Below, in pieces: positions 44,857 through 55,388 of a DNA stretch of 64,000 nucleotides. Origin of the DNA: Ensifer canadensis. Lineage in GTDB: Bacteria; Pseudomonadota; Alphaproteobacteria; Rhizobiales; Rhizobiaceae. Within the stretch, counting starts at the first letter, position 1. Each line of letters starts with the position of its first letter. The DNA is taken from assembly GCF_017488845.2 (NCBI RefSeq), contig NZ_CP083370.1:992001-1056000 (forward strand), in the 5' to 3' direction. The notes beneath the pieces were generated by a model. The model was not told where the DNA came from, searched no databases, and saw only the letters and a list, made by a program, of their open reading frames with translations. Made by a program: the position numbers and the translations under genes.

Positions 44857-46851
44857 ATGGATACCATCATCAAGGCTATCGTCTTCCTGCCTTTGATTGG
44901 CTTTCTGGTCGCCGGCCTTTTCGGCACTTCGATCGGCGCCAAGGCTTCTGAATATGTCACCAGCGGACTGATGATCATCGCCGCCGCATTGTCGTGGTAC
45001 GTCTTCTTCGACGTCGCGATGGGCGAGCAGGAACTGATCAAGGTTTCGGTGCTGCGCTGGATCCAGTCCGGCGGCTTCGACGTCGAATGGGCGTTCCGCG
45101 TCGACACGCTGACCGCAGTCATGTTCGTGGTCGTCAACACAGTGTCGACGCTCGTGCATGTCTATTCGATCGGCTATATGCACCACGATCCGCATCGTCC
45201 GCGTTTCTTCGCCTATCTGTCGCTCTTCACCTTCGCGATGTTGATGCTGATCACGTCGGACAACCTGGTGCAGATGTTCTTCGGCTGGGAAGGCGTGGGT
45301 CTCGCATCCTACCTGCTGATCGGCTTCTGGTATAAGAAGCCGTCGGCGAACGCGGCGGCGATGAAGGCGTTCATCGTCAACCGCGTTGGCGACTTCGGTT
45401 TCTCGCTTGGCATCTTCCTCGTCTTCGTGCTGTTCGGTTCGGTCAACCTCGAAACCATCTTTGCAGCAGCCCAGACCTACCTGCCGGCCGAAGGTGCCGC
45501 AGCAGGGGAGGCGGTTGTTACGCTGTTCGGCATGCACCTCGACAAGGCAGATGCCATCACGGCCGCATGCCTGCTGCTCTTCATGGGCGCGATGGGCAAG
45601 TCGGCTCAGTTCCTGCTGCACACCTGGCTTCCGGACGCGATGGAAGGCCCGACCCCGGTTTCGGCCCTCATTCACGCCGCAACCATGGTCACCGCCGGCG
45701 TCTTCCTTGTCGCTCGCATGTCGCCGCTGTTTGAGCTGTCGCCGACTGCACTGACGGTCGTCACGCTGATCGGCGCGATCACGGCCTTCTTCGCCGCAAC
45801 CGTCGGTCTGGTCCAGAACGACATCAAGCGCGTCATCGCCTATTCGACCTGTTCGCAGCTTGGCTACATGTTCGTGGCCCTCGGCGTCGGCGCCTATGGC
45901 GCGGCCATCTTTCATCTGTTCACGCACGCCTTCTTCAAGGCTCTCCTTTTCTTGGGTGCAGGTTCGGTCATTCACGCCGTCGATGGCGAACAGGATATGC
46001 GTTACATGGGTGGCCTGCGGAAGCATATTAAGGTCACCTATTGGATGATGTTCATCGGCACGATCGCGCTCACCGGCGTCGGCATCCCCGGCACCGTCAT
46101 CGGTACGGCCGGCTTCTTCTCGAAGGATGCCATCATCGAATCGACGTTCGCTTCGCACAGCATCGTTTCGGGCTTTGCCTTTGCGATGCTGGTGATCGCC
46201 GCTCTGTTCACCAGTTTCTATTCCTGGCGCCTGACCTTCATGACCTTCCACGGCAAGCCACGCGCTTCGTCGGATGTCATGCATCACGTCCATGAATCAC
46301 CTCAGGTCATGCTGGTGCCGCTCTACATCCTGGCTGCCGGTGCTCTGCTCGCAGGCTTCCTGTTCCACGACCACTTCTTCGGCGAGGGCTATGCCGAGTT
46401 CTGGAAGGGTGCGTTGTTCACCTCGGCTGAAAACGAAATCCTCCATGAGTACCACCACGTTCCGCTGTGGGTTAAGTGGAGCCCGTTCTGCGCCATGGCG
46501 CTTGGTCTCTTCACGGCCTGGTACATGTACATCCGTCGGCCTGAGCTGCCGAAGTACCTGGCGGAACAGCATCGCGGCCTCTACCAGTTCCTGCTCAACA
46601 AGTGGTACTTCGACGAGCTATACGACTTCCTGTTCGTACGCTCGGCCAAGCGCCTCGGCGTCTTCCTGTGGAAGGAAGGCGACGGCCGGGTCATCGACGG
46701 CCTTGGCCCTAACGGAATTGCGGCACGCGTGCTTGATGTCACCGATCGTGTGGTCCGGCTGCAGACCGGTTACCTCTATCACTACGCGTTCGCCATGCTG
46801 ATCGGCATTGCTGCGCTCGTTACATGGATGATGCTCGGGAGTTCCTTCTGA
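44857..46851 (+). CDS. nuoL: NADH-quinone oxidoreductase subunit L
   Basis: The 664-residue antiporter-like subunit (ND5) includes the conserved [60 protein letters not shown] and [23 protein letters not shown], with the key lysines of the proton channel, and the long C-terminal lateral helix. Its stop codon overlaps the nuoM start (TGATG). Confidence 0.98.
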   Translation: MDTIIKAIVFLPLIGFLVAGLFGTSIGAKASEYVTSGLMIIAAALSWYVFFDVAMGEQELIKVSVLRWIQSGGFDVEWAFRVDTLTAVMFVVVNTVSTLVHVYSIGYMHHDPHRPRFFAYLSLFTFAMLMLITSDNLVQMFFGWEGVGLASYLLIGFWYKKPSANAAAMKAFIVNRVGDFGFSLGIFLVFVLFGSVNLETIFAAAQTYLPAEGAAAGEAVVTLFGMHLDKADAITAACLLLFMGAMGKSAQFLLHTWLPDAMEGPTPVSALIHAATMVTAGVFLVARMSPLFELSPTALTVVTLIGAITAFFAATVGLVQNDIKRVIAYSTCSQLGYMFVALGVGAYGAAIFHLFTHAFFKALLFLGAGSVIHAVDGEQDMRYMGGLRKHIKVTYWMMFIGTIALTGVGIPGTVIGTAGFFSKDAIIESTFASHSIVSGFAFAMLVIAALFTSFYSWRLTFMTFHGKPRASSDVMHHVHESPQVMLVPLYILAAGALLAGFLFHDHFFGEGYAEFWKGALFTSAENEILHEYHHVPLWVKWSPFCAMALGLFTAWYMYIRRPELPKYLAEQHRGLYQFLLNKWYFDELYDFLFVRSAKRLGVFLWKEGDGRVIDGLGPNGIAARVLDVTDRVVRLQTGYLYHYAFAMLIGIAALVTWMMLGSSF

Positions 46852-48362
46852 TGACCGATTGGCCCGTACTTTCCGCGGTCACCTTCATGCCGCTCGTCGG
46901 CGTCCTGCTTCTCTTGCTGACAAGAGAAGACAGCGCCTACGGCCGCCGCAACATCCTGAACGTATCGCTGCTGACGACGCTCTTCACGTTCGCCGTGTCG
47001 GTCTATATCTGGTACCAGTTCGATAGCTCGAACCCGGGTTTCCAGATGACCGAGAAGCACGAATGGCTCGGCACCGGGATTTCCTATCATCTCGGCGTCG
47101 ACGGCATCTCGGTGCTCTTCGTCGTTCTCTCTGCCTTCCTGATGCCGTTCTGCGTGCTCGCAAGCTGGTTCTCGGTCGAAAAGCGGCTGAAGGAATACAT
47201 GATCGCGTTCCTGATCCTGGAAACGTTCATGATCGGCGTGTTCGTGTCGCTCGACATCGTGCTGTTCTACGTGTTCTTCGAAGCCGGCCTCATTCCGATG
47301 TTCCTCATCATCGGTGTCTGGGGCGGCAAGGATCGCGTCTATGCGAGCTACAAGTTCTTCCTCTACACGCTGCTCGGCTCGGTGCTGATGTTGCTCGCCA
47401 TCATGGCGATGTACTGGCAGGCCGGTACCACCGACATCACTGAACTTCTCGCCTACAACTTCCCGCGTGAGATGCAGACGTGGTTATGGCTCGCCTTCTT
47501 CGCTTCCTTCGCGGTGAAGATGCCGATGTGGCCGGTGCACACCTGGCTTCCCGACGCGCACGTTCAGGCGCCGACGGCGGGTTCGGTCATCCTGGCCGCC
47601 ATCCTCCTGAAGCTTGGCGGTTACGGCTTCGTGCGCTTCTCGCTGCCGATGTTCCCGCTGGCGTCCGACTATTTCGCGCCCTTCGTCTTCACGCTGTCGG
47701 TCATCGCGATCATCTACACCTCGCTGGTGGCGATGATGCAGACCGACATCAAGAAACTGATCGCCTATTCGTCCGTCGCACATATGGGTTACGTGACGAT
47801 GGGTATCTTCGCGGCCAATACGCAGGGTGTTCAGGGTGCGATTTTCCAGATGCTGTCGCACGGCATCGTCTCCGGCGCGCTCTTCCTTTGCGTCGGCGTC
47901 GTCTATGACCGGCTGCACACCCGCGAGATCTCGGCCTATGGCGGCCTCGTCAACAACATGCCGAAATACGCCGTCGCCTTCATGGTGTTCACCATGGCCA
48001 ACGTCGGCCTACCCGGCACATCAGGCTTCGTCGGCGAAGTGCTGACGCTCGTCGGCGTCTTCCGCGTCAATACCTGGGTTGCGTTCTTTGCAACGAGCGG
48101 CGTTATTCTCTCGGCTGCCTACGCGCTCTGGCTCTACCGCCGAGTGATCTTCGGTGCGCTGGAAAAGGAAAGCCTGAAGGCTCTGCTCGATCTTTCGGCT
48201 CGCGAGAAGGCGATCCTTTACCCGCTGGTGATCCTGACGATCTTCTTCGGTGTCTATCCGGCGCCGATCTTCGATGCGACCGCAGCCTCCGTGGATCTGC
48301 TCGTCAACAACTACTCCGCAGCCCTGCAGGCAGCGCAAAACGTTGCGCTTTCGGTGCAATGA
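46851..48362 (+). CDS. nuoM: NADH-quinone oxidoreductase subunit M
   Basis: The 503-residue antiporter-like subunit (ND4) has [60 protein letters not shown] and [20 protein letters not shown]. The start at 46851 is coupled to the nuoL stop; an open frame from 46824 lies inside nuoL. Confidence 0.98.
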   Translation: MTDWPVLSAVTFMPLVGVLLLLLTREDSAYGRRNILNVSLLTTLFTFAVSVYIWYQFDSSNPGFQMTEKHEWLGTGISYHLGVDGISVLFVVLSAFLMPFCVLASWFSVEKRLKEYMIAFLILETFMIGVFVSLDIVLFYVFFEAGLIPMFLIIGVWGGKDRVYASYKFFLYTLLGSVLMLLAIMAMYWQAGTTDITELLAYNFPREMQTWLWLAFFASFAVKMPMWPVHTWLPDAHVQAPTAGSVILAAILLKLGGYGFVRFSLPMFPLASDYFAPFVFTLSVIAIIYTSLVAMMQTDIKKLIAYSSVAHMGYVTMGIFAANTQGVQGAIFQMLSHGIVSGALFLCVGVVYDRLHTREISAYGGLVNNMPKYAVAFMVFTMANVGLPGTSGFVGEVLTLVGVFRVNTWVAFFATSGVILSAAYALWLYRRVIFGALEKESLKALLDLSAREKAILYPLVILTIFFGVYPAPIFDATAASVDLLVNNYSAALQAAQNVALSVQ

Positions 48363-48381
48363 CCACAGGACGTGATTGGAC

Positions 48382-49827
48382 ATGACTGCTGAAATCCTCC
48401 TCGCTAGCCTGCAGCTCTCGATCCCCGAGTTGATCCTCGCGGTCGGCGCGATGGCGCTCTTGATGATCGGCGTGTTCGCCGGTGAAAAGTCGACCTCGAC
48501 CGTCACCGGCCTTGCGGTTGCCCTTCTCATCATCGCCGGCCTCTGGCTCGTCCTGAAGACGGGCGAGGGCGAAGCTTACGGCGGCGCCTTCCTGTCCGAT
48601 CCCTTCGCCAAGTTCATGAAGGTGCTGGCGCTGATCGGCTCGATCACCGCCATGGTGATGACGGTCGGCCATGCCCGTTCCGCGCAGATCGATCGTTTCG
48701 AGTTCCCGGTGCTGCTGGTGCTCGCCACCCTCGGAATGCTCCTGATGATCTCGGCCAACGACCTGATGTCGCTGTACCTGTCGCTGGAATTGCAGTCGCT
48801 GGCGCTCTACGTCGTAGCCGCCATCAACCGTGACAGCATCCGTTCGACGGAAGCCGGCCTGAAGTATTTCGTCCTCGGCGCGCTGTCTTCGGGCATGCTG
48901 CTTTATGGCATGTCGCTGGTCTACGGCTTCACCGGCCACACCGGCTTTGACGAGATTGCCGCTGCATTGACGACTACGGGCACGCCGTCGCTCGGCCTGA
49001 TCTTCGGACTGGTCTTCATCCTTGCCGGCCTTGCATTCAAGATTTCTGCCGTTCCGTTCCACATGTGGACGCCGGATGTTTATGAAGGTGCGCCGACGCC
49101 GGTCACCGCATTCTTCGCCGCGGCCCCGAAGGTTGCCGCCATGGCCATCTTCGTTCGCATCGTCATCAACGCGTTCGAGCCGGTCGTTGTCCAGTGGCAA
49201 CAGATCGTCGTCTTCATCTCGATCGCTTCGATGCTGCTCGGAGCCTTTGCGGCGATCGGCCAGAAGAACATCAAGCGCCTGATGGCCTATTCCTCCATCG
49301 GTCACATGGGCTACGCGCTCGTCGGTCTCGCCGCCGGCTCTATGGCGGGCGTTCGCGGCGTTCTGCTCTACATGCTCATCTACATGGTCATGACGCTCGG
49401 CACCTTCGCCTGCATCCTCGCCATGCGCCGCAAGGATGGCGAGAACGTCGAAAGCGTCGACGATCTCGCTGGCCTGTCGCAGACCAACCCCTTCATGGCC
49501 ACGGTCCTTACCATCCTGATGTTCTCGCTCGCCGGCATCCCGCCGATGGCAGGCTTCTTCGGGAAGTACTTCGTGTTCATGGCGGCTATCGAAGCCCATC
49601 TCTATGCGCTTGCCATCATCGGCGTGCTCGCTTCGGTCGTCGGCGCCTACTACTACCTGCGTGTCATCAAGGTGATGTGGTTCGACGATGCCAAGGGCGA
49701 GTTTGCCCGGACGGCCGGCGAGCTTCGCCTGGTTTTCGGTCTCTCGGGCCTGTTCGTGCTTGGCTACGTCCTGATCGGTGGTCCGCTCGGCAACGCCGCT
49801 GAAGTCGCGGCTCGGACCTTCTTTTGA
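48382..49827 (+). CDS. nuoN: NADH-quinone oxidoreductase subunit N
   Basis: The 481-residue third antiporter-like subunit (ND2) has [75 protein letters not shown] and [23 protein letters not shown]. It is the last nuo gene, and its TGA overlaps the TTG start of birA. Confidence 0.98.
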   Translation: MTAEILLASLQLSIPELILAVGAMALLMIGVFAGEKSTSTVTGLAVALLIIAGLWLVLKTGEGEAYGGAFLSDPFAKFMKVLALIGSITAMVMTVGHARSAQIDRFEFPVLLVLATLGMLLMISANDLMSLYLSLELQSLALYVVAAINRDSIRSTEAGLKYFVLGALSSGMLLYGMSLVYGFTGHTGFDEIAAALTTTGTPSLGLIFGLVFILAGLAFKISAVPFHMWTPDVYEGAPTPVTAFFAAAPKVAAMAIFVRIVINAFEPVVVQWQQIVVFISIASMLLGAFAAIGQKNIKRLMAYSSIGHMGYALVGLAAGSMAGVRGVLLYMLIYMVMTLGTFACILAMRRKDGENVESVDDLAGLSQTNPFMATVLTILMFSLAGIPPMAGFFGKYFVFMAAIEAHLYALAIIGVLASVVGAYYYLRVIKVMWFDDAKGEFARTAGELRLVFGLSGLFVLGYVLIGGPLGNAAEVAARTFF

Positions 49828-50591
49828 TAGGCCTTGAAGGCGGCGGCCGGGTTTCGCTCGACGATTTCCGGCACGTCGCTCTCAATGAAGTCGGTTCGAC
49901 CAACAGCGAATGCCTGGTGCGGGCGCGCGAGGGGGACAGGGGAAATCTCTGGATCACCGCCGCCCGCCAGACAGGTGGACGTGGTCGACGCGGTAGGGCC
50001 TGGTTTTCAGAGCCCGGCAATCTCTATGCTTCGCTCCTCTTGATCGAGCCGGCTCCGATCGAGCTGCTGCACTCGCTGCCGCTGGCAGTGGCAGTGGCGG
50101 TTCACAGGGCCATCCGACAGGTAATGCCGCTGGCCGGCGCTCCGGTCGAGATCAAATGGCCGAACGATATCCTCATCGACGGCAAGAAGACTTGCGGCAT
50201 CCTGCTTGAAGGCGAGAGTCTTGCAGACGGACGTCGCGCGCTGGTCATCGGCTGCGGCATCAACATCGCCGTCATGCCCGACGAGGCACTCTACCCGGTG
50301 ACTTCGCTTCGCAACGAAGGGGCGTCGGTATCGCCGGACGACTTGTTTGCCCACCTTTTCCTGACCATGGCCGAAACGCTCTCCGTTTGGGACCAGGGCA
50401 GGGGTGTGGCACACATCATAGACCAATGGCGGGCGGCAGCGCGCGGCATCGGCGAGACCATTACGGTGAACCTGCCGGATCGGTCGCTTTCCGGCCGCTT
50501 TGCCGGTATTGATCAGGACGGCCGGCTGATGCTCGATACGGGCTCGGACACGATGCAGACGATCGCCGCCGGCGACGTATTTTTCGGATAA
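49824..50591 (+). CDS. birA: Biotin-[acetyl-CoA-carboxylase] ligase, catalytic form without DNA-binding domain
   Basis: The 255-residue BirA/LplA-fold enzyme makes biotinyl-AMP and attaches biotin to carboxylase carrier proteins. The nucleotide loop is visible as [21 protein letters not shown], followed by [15 protein letters not shown] [22 protein letters not shown] and IGCGINIA. It starts at residue one with the catalytic domain, so the helix-turn-helix of E. coli BirA is missing and it cannot act as a repressor that way. The start is a TTG whose bases overlap the nuoN stop by 4 bp; no ATG is available nearby. Confidence 0.92.
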   Translation: MIGLEGGGRVSLDDFRHVALNEVGSTNSECLVRAREGDRGNLWITAARQTGGRGRRGRAWFSEPGNLYASLLLIEPAPIELLHSLPLAVAVAVHRAIRQVMPLAGAPVEIKWPNDILIDGKKTCGILLEGESLADGRRALVIGCGINIAVMPDEALYPVTSLRNEGASVSPDDLFAHLFLTMAETLSVWDQGRGVAHIIDQWRAAARGIGETITVNLPDRSLSGRFAGIDQDGRLMLDTGSDTMQTIAAGDVFFG

Positions 50592-50615
50592 TCAAAACAA
50601 GGGCGCATCAAAAAC

Positions 50616-52283
50616 ATGGCGCAAGAAGAAGAACTGGTGTTCTTGCCGCTCGGCGGCGTCGGTGAAATCGGGATGAACCTCGGCCTCTATGGCTATGGCA
50701 AACCCGGTCATCGACAGTGGATAATGGTCGATTGCGGCGTCACCTTCCCGGGGCCGGAGCTGCCGGGAGTGGATCTGGTTCTGGCCGATATCAGTTTCCT
50801 GGCGGAAGAACGCCGCAATCTCAAGGGCATCATCATCACCCATGCCCACGAGGATCACTATGGTGGTCTCAACGATCTTTGGCCGGGGTTGAACGTACCG
50901 GTCTATGCCTCGCCGTTTACCGCGGGCATGCTTGAGGCGAAACGCGACTTCGAAAGGAGCCGCGGCGAAATCCCGATAACGATCTTCAAGCAGGGCGACC
51001 GCATCAATGTTGGCCCGTTCGAAATCGAAGCGGTCGGCGTCAACCACTCGATCCCCGAGCCGATGTCGCTGATCATCCGCACGCCGCTTGGCGCGATCGT
51101 TCACACCGGCGACTGGAAGATCGATCTTCAGCCGTCGCTCGGGCCCCTGACCGACGAGCAGCGCTTCCGCAAGATCGGTGACGAGGGCGTGCTGGCGCTG
51201 GTCTGCGATTCGACCAATGCGCTTCGTGACGGGGTCTCGCCGTCCGAGCAGGAGGTTTCGGCAAGCCTGACGCAGATCATCTCCAAGTCTGAAGGACGTG
51301 TGGCGATCACCACCTTCTCTTCCAATGTCGGGCGCATCCGTTCGATTGCGGAAGCTGCGGAAGAGGCGGGCCGCGAGGTGTTGCTTCTCGGCAGCTCGAT
51401 GAAGCGCGTCGTCGCCGTCGCCCGCGATCTCGGCCTGATGGAAGGCATCAAGCCTTTCCTCGCCGAAGACGAGTTCGGCTATGTGCCGCGCGACAAGGTC
51501 GTGGTGATCCTGACCGGTAGCCAGGGCGAACCCCGTGCCGCACTTGCCAAGATCGCCCGCGACGAGATGCGCAACGTCGCCTTTTCCGCCGGCGATACGG
51601 TCGTGTTTTCGTCGCGTACCATTCCCGGTAACGAGAAGGCGATCAACGACATCAAGAACGGCCTGATCGAGCAGGGCATTCACATCATCACCGACAGTGA
51701 AGCGCTGGTGCATGTGTCGGGCCACCCGCGTCGCAGCGAGCTGCAGCAGATGTACCAGTGGGTCCGTCCGCAGATCCTCGTGCCGGTGCATGGTGAGGCC
51801 GCACACCTGACGGCGCATGCCGAACTTGGCCTGCAGTCGGGTATCGCCAGCGTTCCGCGGCTTCGCAACGGCGATATGCTGCGGCTGGCGCCAGGTCCGG
51901 CCGAAGTCATCGACACTGCGCCGCATGGCCGGATCTACAAGGATGGCTCGCTGATCGGTGATTTCGAGGAAATGGGCATCGGTGAGCGGCGCAAGCTCTC
52001 CTTTGCCGGACATGTCTCAGTCAACGTCGTGCTCGACAACCGCTACGATTTCCTCGGTGATCCTGACCTCGTTGCCATCGGCTTGCCCGAGTTCGACGAC
52101 GAGGGCGAGGACATGGAAGACACGCTCTATGACGCCGTGCTCGGTGCTGTCGAAAGCATCCCGCGTGCCAAGCGCAAGGATCTGGCCATGCTGCAGGAGG
52201 CGGTGCGCCGCGCCGTGCGTAGCACCGTCAACCAGATCTGGGGCAAGAAGCCCGTGGTGACCGTGTTCGTCACCAAAGTCTGA
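50616..52283 (+). CDS. rnj: Ribonuclease J
   Basis: The 555-residue metallo-beta-lactamase/beta-CASP nuclease has the zinc motif ITHAHEDHYGG, IHTGDWKID, the beta-CASP segments (ITTFSSNVGRIRSIAEAA, LTGSQGEPRAALAKIARDE) and VHVSGHPRRSELQQMYQWVRPQILVPVHGEAAHLTAHAEL. RNase J does 5'-3' exonucleolytic RNA decay and rRNA 5' maturation in the alphaproteobacteria. It follows birA by 24 bp and may be co-transcribed with it. Confidence 0.95.
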   Translation: MAQEEELVFLPLGGVGEIGMNLGLYGYGKPGHRQWIMVDCGVTFPGPELPGVDLVLADISFLAEERRNLKGIIITHAHEDHYGGLNDLWPGLNVPVYASPFTAGMLEAKRDFERSRGEIPITIFKQGDRINVGPFEIEAVGVNHSIPEPMSLIIRTPLGAIVHTGDWKIDLQPSLGPLTDEQRFRKIGDEGVLALVCDSTNALRDGVSPSEQEVSASLTQIISKSEGRVAITTFSSNVGRIRSIAEAAEEAGREVLLLGSSMKRVVAVARDLGLMEGIKPFLAEDEFGYVPRDKVVVILTGSQGEPRAALAKIARDEMRNVAFSAGDTVVFSSRTIPGNEKAINDIKNGLIEQGIHIITDSEALVHVSGHPRRSELQQMYQWVRPQILVPVHGEAAHLTAHAELGLQSGIASVPRLRNGDMLRLAPGPAEVIDTAPHGRIYKDGSLIGDFEEMGIGERRKLSFAGHVSVNVVLDNRYDFLGDPDLVAIGLPEFDDEGEDMEDTLYDAVLGAVESIPRAKRKDLAMLQEAVRRAVRSTVNQIWGKKPVVTVFVTKV

Positions 52284-52352
52284 TTTCCTTCAGGCTCCCG
52301 GCGCTGTAGACGTCCGGGGGCTTGAAAACAGCCCGAAGGTTGGAGGATCGCG

Positions 52353-52757
52353 ATGCTTGGACGTGTAAACCATGTGGCAATCGCCGTGCCGGATCTGGCA
52401 TCCGCTGCTGAGGGCTACCGAGTGACGCTCGGCGCTTCGGTGACCGAGCCGCAAGCCTTGCCCGAGCACGGTGTCACCGTCGTTTTCGTCGCGCTTCCCA
52501 ACACCAAGGTCGAACTGCTGGAGCCGCTCGGCGATGCCTCGCCGATTGCGGCGTTTCTCGCCAAGAACCCGTCCGGCGGCATGCATCACATTTGCTACGA
52601 GGTCGAGGACATCATTGCTGCCCGTGACACGCTGAAGGCGTCCGGCGCGCGGGTTCTCGGTGACGGCGAGCCGAAGATCGGCGCTCACGGCAAGCCGGTG
52701 CTTTTTCTGCACCCGAAGGATTTTCAAGGCACGTTGATCGAGCTTGAACAGGTGTGA
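52353..52757 (+). CDS. mce: Methylmalonyl-CoA epimerase
   Basis: The 134-residue VOC-fold enzyme interconverts (R)- and (S)-methylmalonyl-CoA in propionate and branched-chain catabolism. Family features are the N-terminal MLGRVNHVAIAVPDLASAAEGYR, KVELLEPLGDASPIAAFLAKNPSGGMHHICYEVEDI and the final PVLFLHPKDFQGTLIELEQ; the His, Gln and Glu metal ligands are present. GGAGG precedes the ATG. It lies 69 bp after rnj. Confidence 0.95.
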   Translation: MLGRVNHVAIAVPDLASAAEGYRVTLGASVTEPQALPEHGVTVVFVALPNTKVELLEPLGDASPIAAFLAKNPSGGMHHICYEVEDIIAARDTLKASGARVLGDGEPKIGAHGKPVLFLHPKDFQGTLIELEQV

Positions 52758-52813
52758 CAGTTGACCGCGCGATGCCGGTTTGTGTGATCGCGCCGGTGGC
52801 GTTATAAGCGGGC

Positions 52814-52920
52814 TACAGCGCCGCGCGTCAAGTTTGACGCGCTCAGCACGCTGTAACACTTTAAACTTGCTGCATAATTTTCTCCTTAAATCGATGCCGA
52901 TTTAAGGAATTATGCAGTAG
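52814..52920 (+). repeat. RIME-like palindromic repeat, copy C (107 bp)
   Basis: Same orientation and length as copy B. Hairpin 1 has GCGCGTCA/TGACGCGC arms; hairpin 2 has CTGCATAATT/AATTATGCAG arms around CCTTAAATCG. It lies between mce and the DUF1467 gene, within what may be one transcript. Confidence 0.85.
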
Positions 52921-52989
52921 AATATCGCGAGGATCGTTCCGTTGAGGGCCAGTAGCCAGTTCGGGACAGGTCTTCATCAGGAGCCGGAA

Positions 52990-53259
52990 ATGCCGCTTTT
53001 TTCAACCTTTGCCATCTACTTCATTATCTGGTGGCTGACGCTGTTTGCAGTGCTGCCGCTTGGCGTGCGCACGCAGGCGGAGGAAAACGAGGTGGTGCCC
53101 GGCACTGTCGAAAGCGCGCCGGCGCGGTTCCGTGCCAAACGGGTCATCCTGCTGACAACTGCAATCGCGGCGGTCATCCAGCTTGCCTGGTACATTGTGT
53201 CGGTGCGGCTCGGCTACGGCATCGACAGCATTCCGCGCTTCTATCCGAAGTTCTATTGA
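52990..53259 (+). CDS. DUF1467 family membrane protein
   Basis: The 89-residue protein has two membrane helices, FSTFAIYFIIWWLTLFAVLPLGV and VILLTTAIAAVIQLAWYIVSV, with a short loop that includes TQAEENEVVPGTVESAPARFR. This is the DUF1467 family, found next to mce and proS in many alphaproteobacteria; its function is unknown. The start at 52990 has AGGAG upstream. Confidence 0.92.
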   Translation: MPLFSTFAIYFIIWWLTLFAVLPLGVRTQAEENEVVPGTVESAPARFRAKRVILLTTAIAAVIQLAWYIVSVRLGYGIDSIPRFYPKFY

Positions 53260-53354
53260 GCCAAGCATCGGCAAGCATGTGGGCGCTCGGCGTCTAGGGA
53301 TATCGAGTGATCGTGTCCGCTTCCTCACAATCCCCAGTTAAGTATTATCGATTT

Positions 53355-53522
53355 ACCGCTGCACAGGCCCGTAGAGTTCTCTCGGGTGCCTCTCTGCGCG
53401 AAACCCGGGCAATCCTACGATTGACCGCCCCGAAATTGACATAGTTCAAGAAAGCCCGGGTGCTCCGATGAGGGTTCGCTTGGCGAAAGGCAAAAAAAAA
53501 CAAGGCTAAAAGCCTTGTTTTT
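53355..53522 (+). ncRNA. Candidate trans-acting small RNA between DUF1467 and proS
   Basis: The intergenic region 53260-54039 (780 bp) is far longer than needed. TATTAT at 53343-53348 is a possible -10. CCCGGGC (53404-53410) can pair with GCCCGGG (53454-53460), and the segment ends at a strong intrinsic terminator (53496-53522) that serves neither flanking gene in an obvious way. This suggests a structured RNA of 100-170 nt. The position next to proS recalls the S. meliloti small RNA EcpR1, but I am not certain of that gene's location. The 5' end is a guess. Confidence 0.4.
53496..53522 (+). terminator. Intrinsic terminator in the DUF1467-proS intergenic region
   Basis: AAAAACAAGGCT (53496-53507) pairs with AGCCTTGTTTTT (53511-53522), loop AAA, with a T-run on both strands. 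It is about 240 bp beyond DUF1467, which makes it more likely the end of a separate small RNA. Beyond it, 53523-54039 shows TTGACA at 53722-53727, possibly the proS promoter, but no gene. Confidence 0.85.
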
Positions 53523-54039
53523 CAAGTATCGCGTGATCTTTAATCCGTTTCCGGCGGCAGCGACGAAGCGCGCCTAAGATCTTATCCTCCCAAGACTTGA
53601 CCGCGAAAGTCGGCAAGAATTTAGACTTCATGCCTGTTTTGTGAGCCGAAATTAGCCCAAACATTGGGCGATGTCACCTTATTTTTTTGCATTTTTGCTA
53701 CAGTTGGATAAAATTTCTCCGTTGACAAGCATCGTCGCAATACTGTTACTACCGTGCTCTTTTGACGCAGCTTTTGGCTTGTCGGTTCTCCTTCGAATCT
53801 CTCGATCCACTCTGTGTGGTTCCTTCTGCAAGCAGGGTTTTCATCCGGGCGCGAAGCGGCTATGAACGCAGGGCTCGGAAAGGTTCCTGCCGACTTGTCG
53901 GTGACGGAAATTTGAGAGCCGACCCCAAGAAGCAATGGTCGCCTTTGCCTGTTTTCGGCGAGACCGGCGTACCTGAGCTCAACGTCATTTCGCCCGAATC
54001 CGTCGATAGTGCGACGTTCATCAAGTTCTGGAACCCGTC

Positions 54040-55368
54040 ATGCGCCTGTCCCGCTTTTTCATGCCCATCTTGAAGGAAAATCCGAAGGAAGCGGAAATCG
54101 TTTCCCACCGTCTTATGCTCCGGACGGGCATGATCCGGCAGCAGTCCTCGGGGATCTATACCTGGCTGCCGTTCGGAAAGCGGGTTCTCGACAAGGTCAA
54201 TGCGATCGTTCGCGAAGAGCAGAACCGCACCGGCGCGAATGAGCTTTTGATGCCGACGCTGCAGTCCGCCGAGCTTTGGCAGGAGAGCGGCCGTTATGAC
54301 GCCTATGGCAAGGAAATGCTGCGCATCAAGGACCGCCAGGATCGGCCGATGCTCTATGGTCCGACCAATGAGGAAATGATCACGGATGTCTTCCGTTCCT
54401 ACGTGAAGTCCTACCGCAATCTGCCGCTCAATCTCTACCATATCCAGCTGAAGTTCCGCGACGAGATCCGTCCGCGCTTCGGCACCATGCGCTCGCGCGA
54501 GTTCCTGATGAAGGATGCCTATTCCTTCGATCTCGACCGCGAAGGTGCCGAGCACGCCTATAACAAGATGTTCGCCGCTTACCTGCGCACCTTCTCGCGC
54601 ATGGGGCTGCGTGCCATTCCGATGCGTGCCGACACCGGACCGATTGGCGGCAATCTCAGCCATGAATTCATCATTCTCGCCGAAACCGGTGAATCCGAAG
54701 TGTTCTGCCACAAGGACTTCCTCGGCTTCGATATTCCCGGCGAAGACACCAATTTCGATGATGTCGCTGGTCTGAAGACGATCTTCGACAAGTGGACCTC
54801 GCGCTACGCGGCCACGTCCGAAATGCACGACGAAGCGGCGTTCAACGAAGTCGCCGAAGGCGATCGCCTGTCGGCACGCGGCATTGAAGTCGGCCATATC
54901 TTCTACTTCGGCACCAAGTATTCCGAGGCGATGGGCGCGAAGGTTCTCGGTCCGGATGGCAAGGAACACGCGGTCCATATGGGCTCCTACGGCATCGGCC
55001 CGACACGGCTGGTTCCGGCGATCATCGAGGCGTCGCATGACGACAACGGCATCATCTGGCCGAAGTCGATCTCGCCGTTCGATGGTGTGATCATCAACAT
55101 GAAAGCGGGCGATGCCGCTTGCGACGCAGCCTGCGAGACGCTCTATTCGAAGCTCGGCGCCGCAGGATTCGATGCGCTGCTCGACGATACGGACGACCGC
55201 GCCGGCGCCAAGTTCGCCTCTGCCGATCTTATCGGCGTACCTGTCCAGATCATCGTCGGACCGCGTTCTATCGCCAACGGCGAAGTCGAGCTCAAGGATC
55301 GCAAGACCGGTGAGCGCGAGACCATGACTGTCGAGGCAGCCCTCAACAAGCTGATCGCGACGAAGTAA
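54040..55368 (+). CDS. proS: Prolyl-tRNA synthetase (short bacterial/mitochondrial-like form)
   Basis: The 442-residue class II synthetase has motif 1 near [23 protein letters not shown], motif 2 in [34 protein letters not shown], and motif 3 as [28 protein letters not shown], followed by an anticodon-binding domain. E. coli ProRS is about 570 residues because of an editing insertion; here that domain is absent, as is normal in the alphaproteobacterial type. lolC follows 20 bp downstream. Confidence 0.97.
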   Translation: MRLSRFFMPILKENPKEAEIVSHRLMLRTGMIRQQSSGIYTWLPFGKRVLDKVNAIVREEQNRTGANELLMPTLQSAELWQESGRYDAYGKEMLRIKDRQDRPMLYGPTNEEMITDVFRSYVKSYRNLPLNLYHIQLKFRDEIRPRFGTMRSREFLMKDAYSFDLDREGAEHAYNKMFAAYLRTFSRMGLRAIPMRADTGPIGGNLSHEFIILAETGESEVFCHKDFLGFDIPGEDTNFDDVAGLKTIFDKWTSRYAATSEMHDEAAFNEVAEGDRLSARGIEVGHIFYFGTKYSEAMGAKVLGPDGKEHAVHMGSYGIGPTRLVPAIIEASHDDNGIIWPKSISPFDGVIINMKAGDAACDAACETLYSKLGAAGFDALLDDTDDRAGAKFASADLIGVPVQIIVGPRSIANGEVELKDRKTGERETMTVEAALNKLIATK

Positions 55369-55388
55369 GTGAGGCAAGGGGAGGCAGG

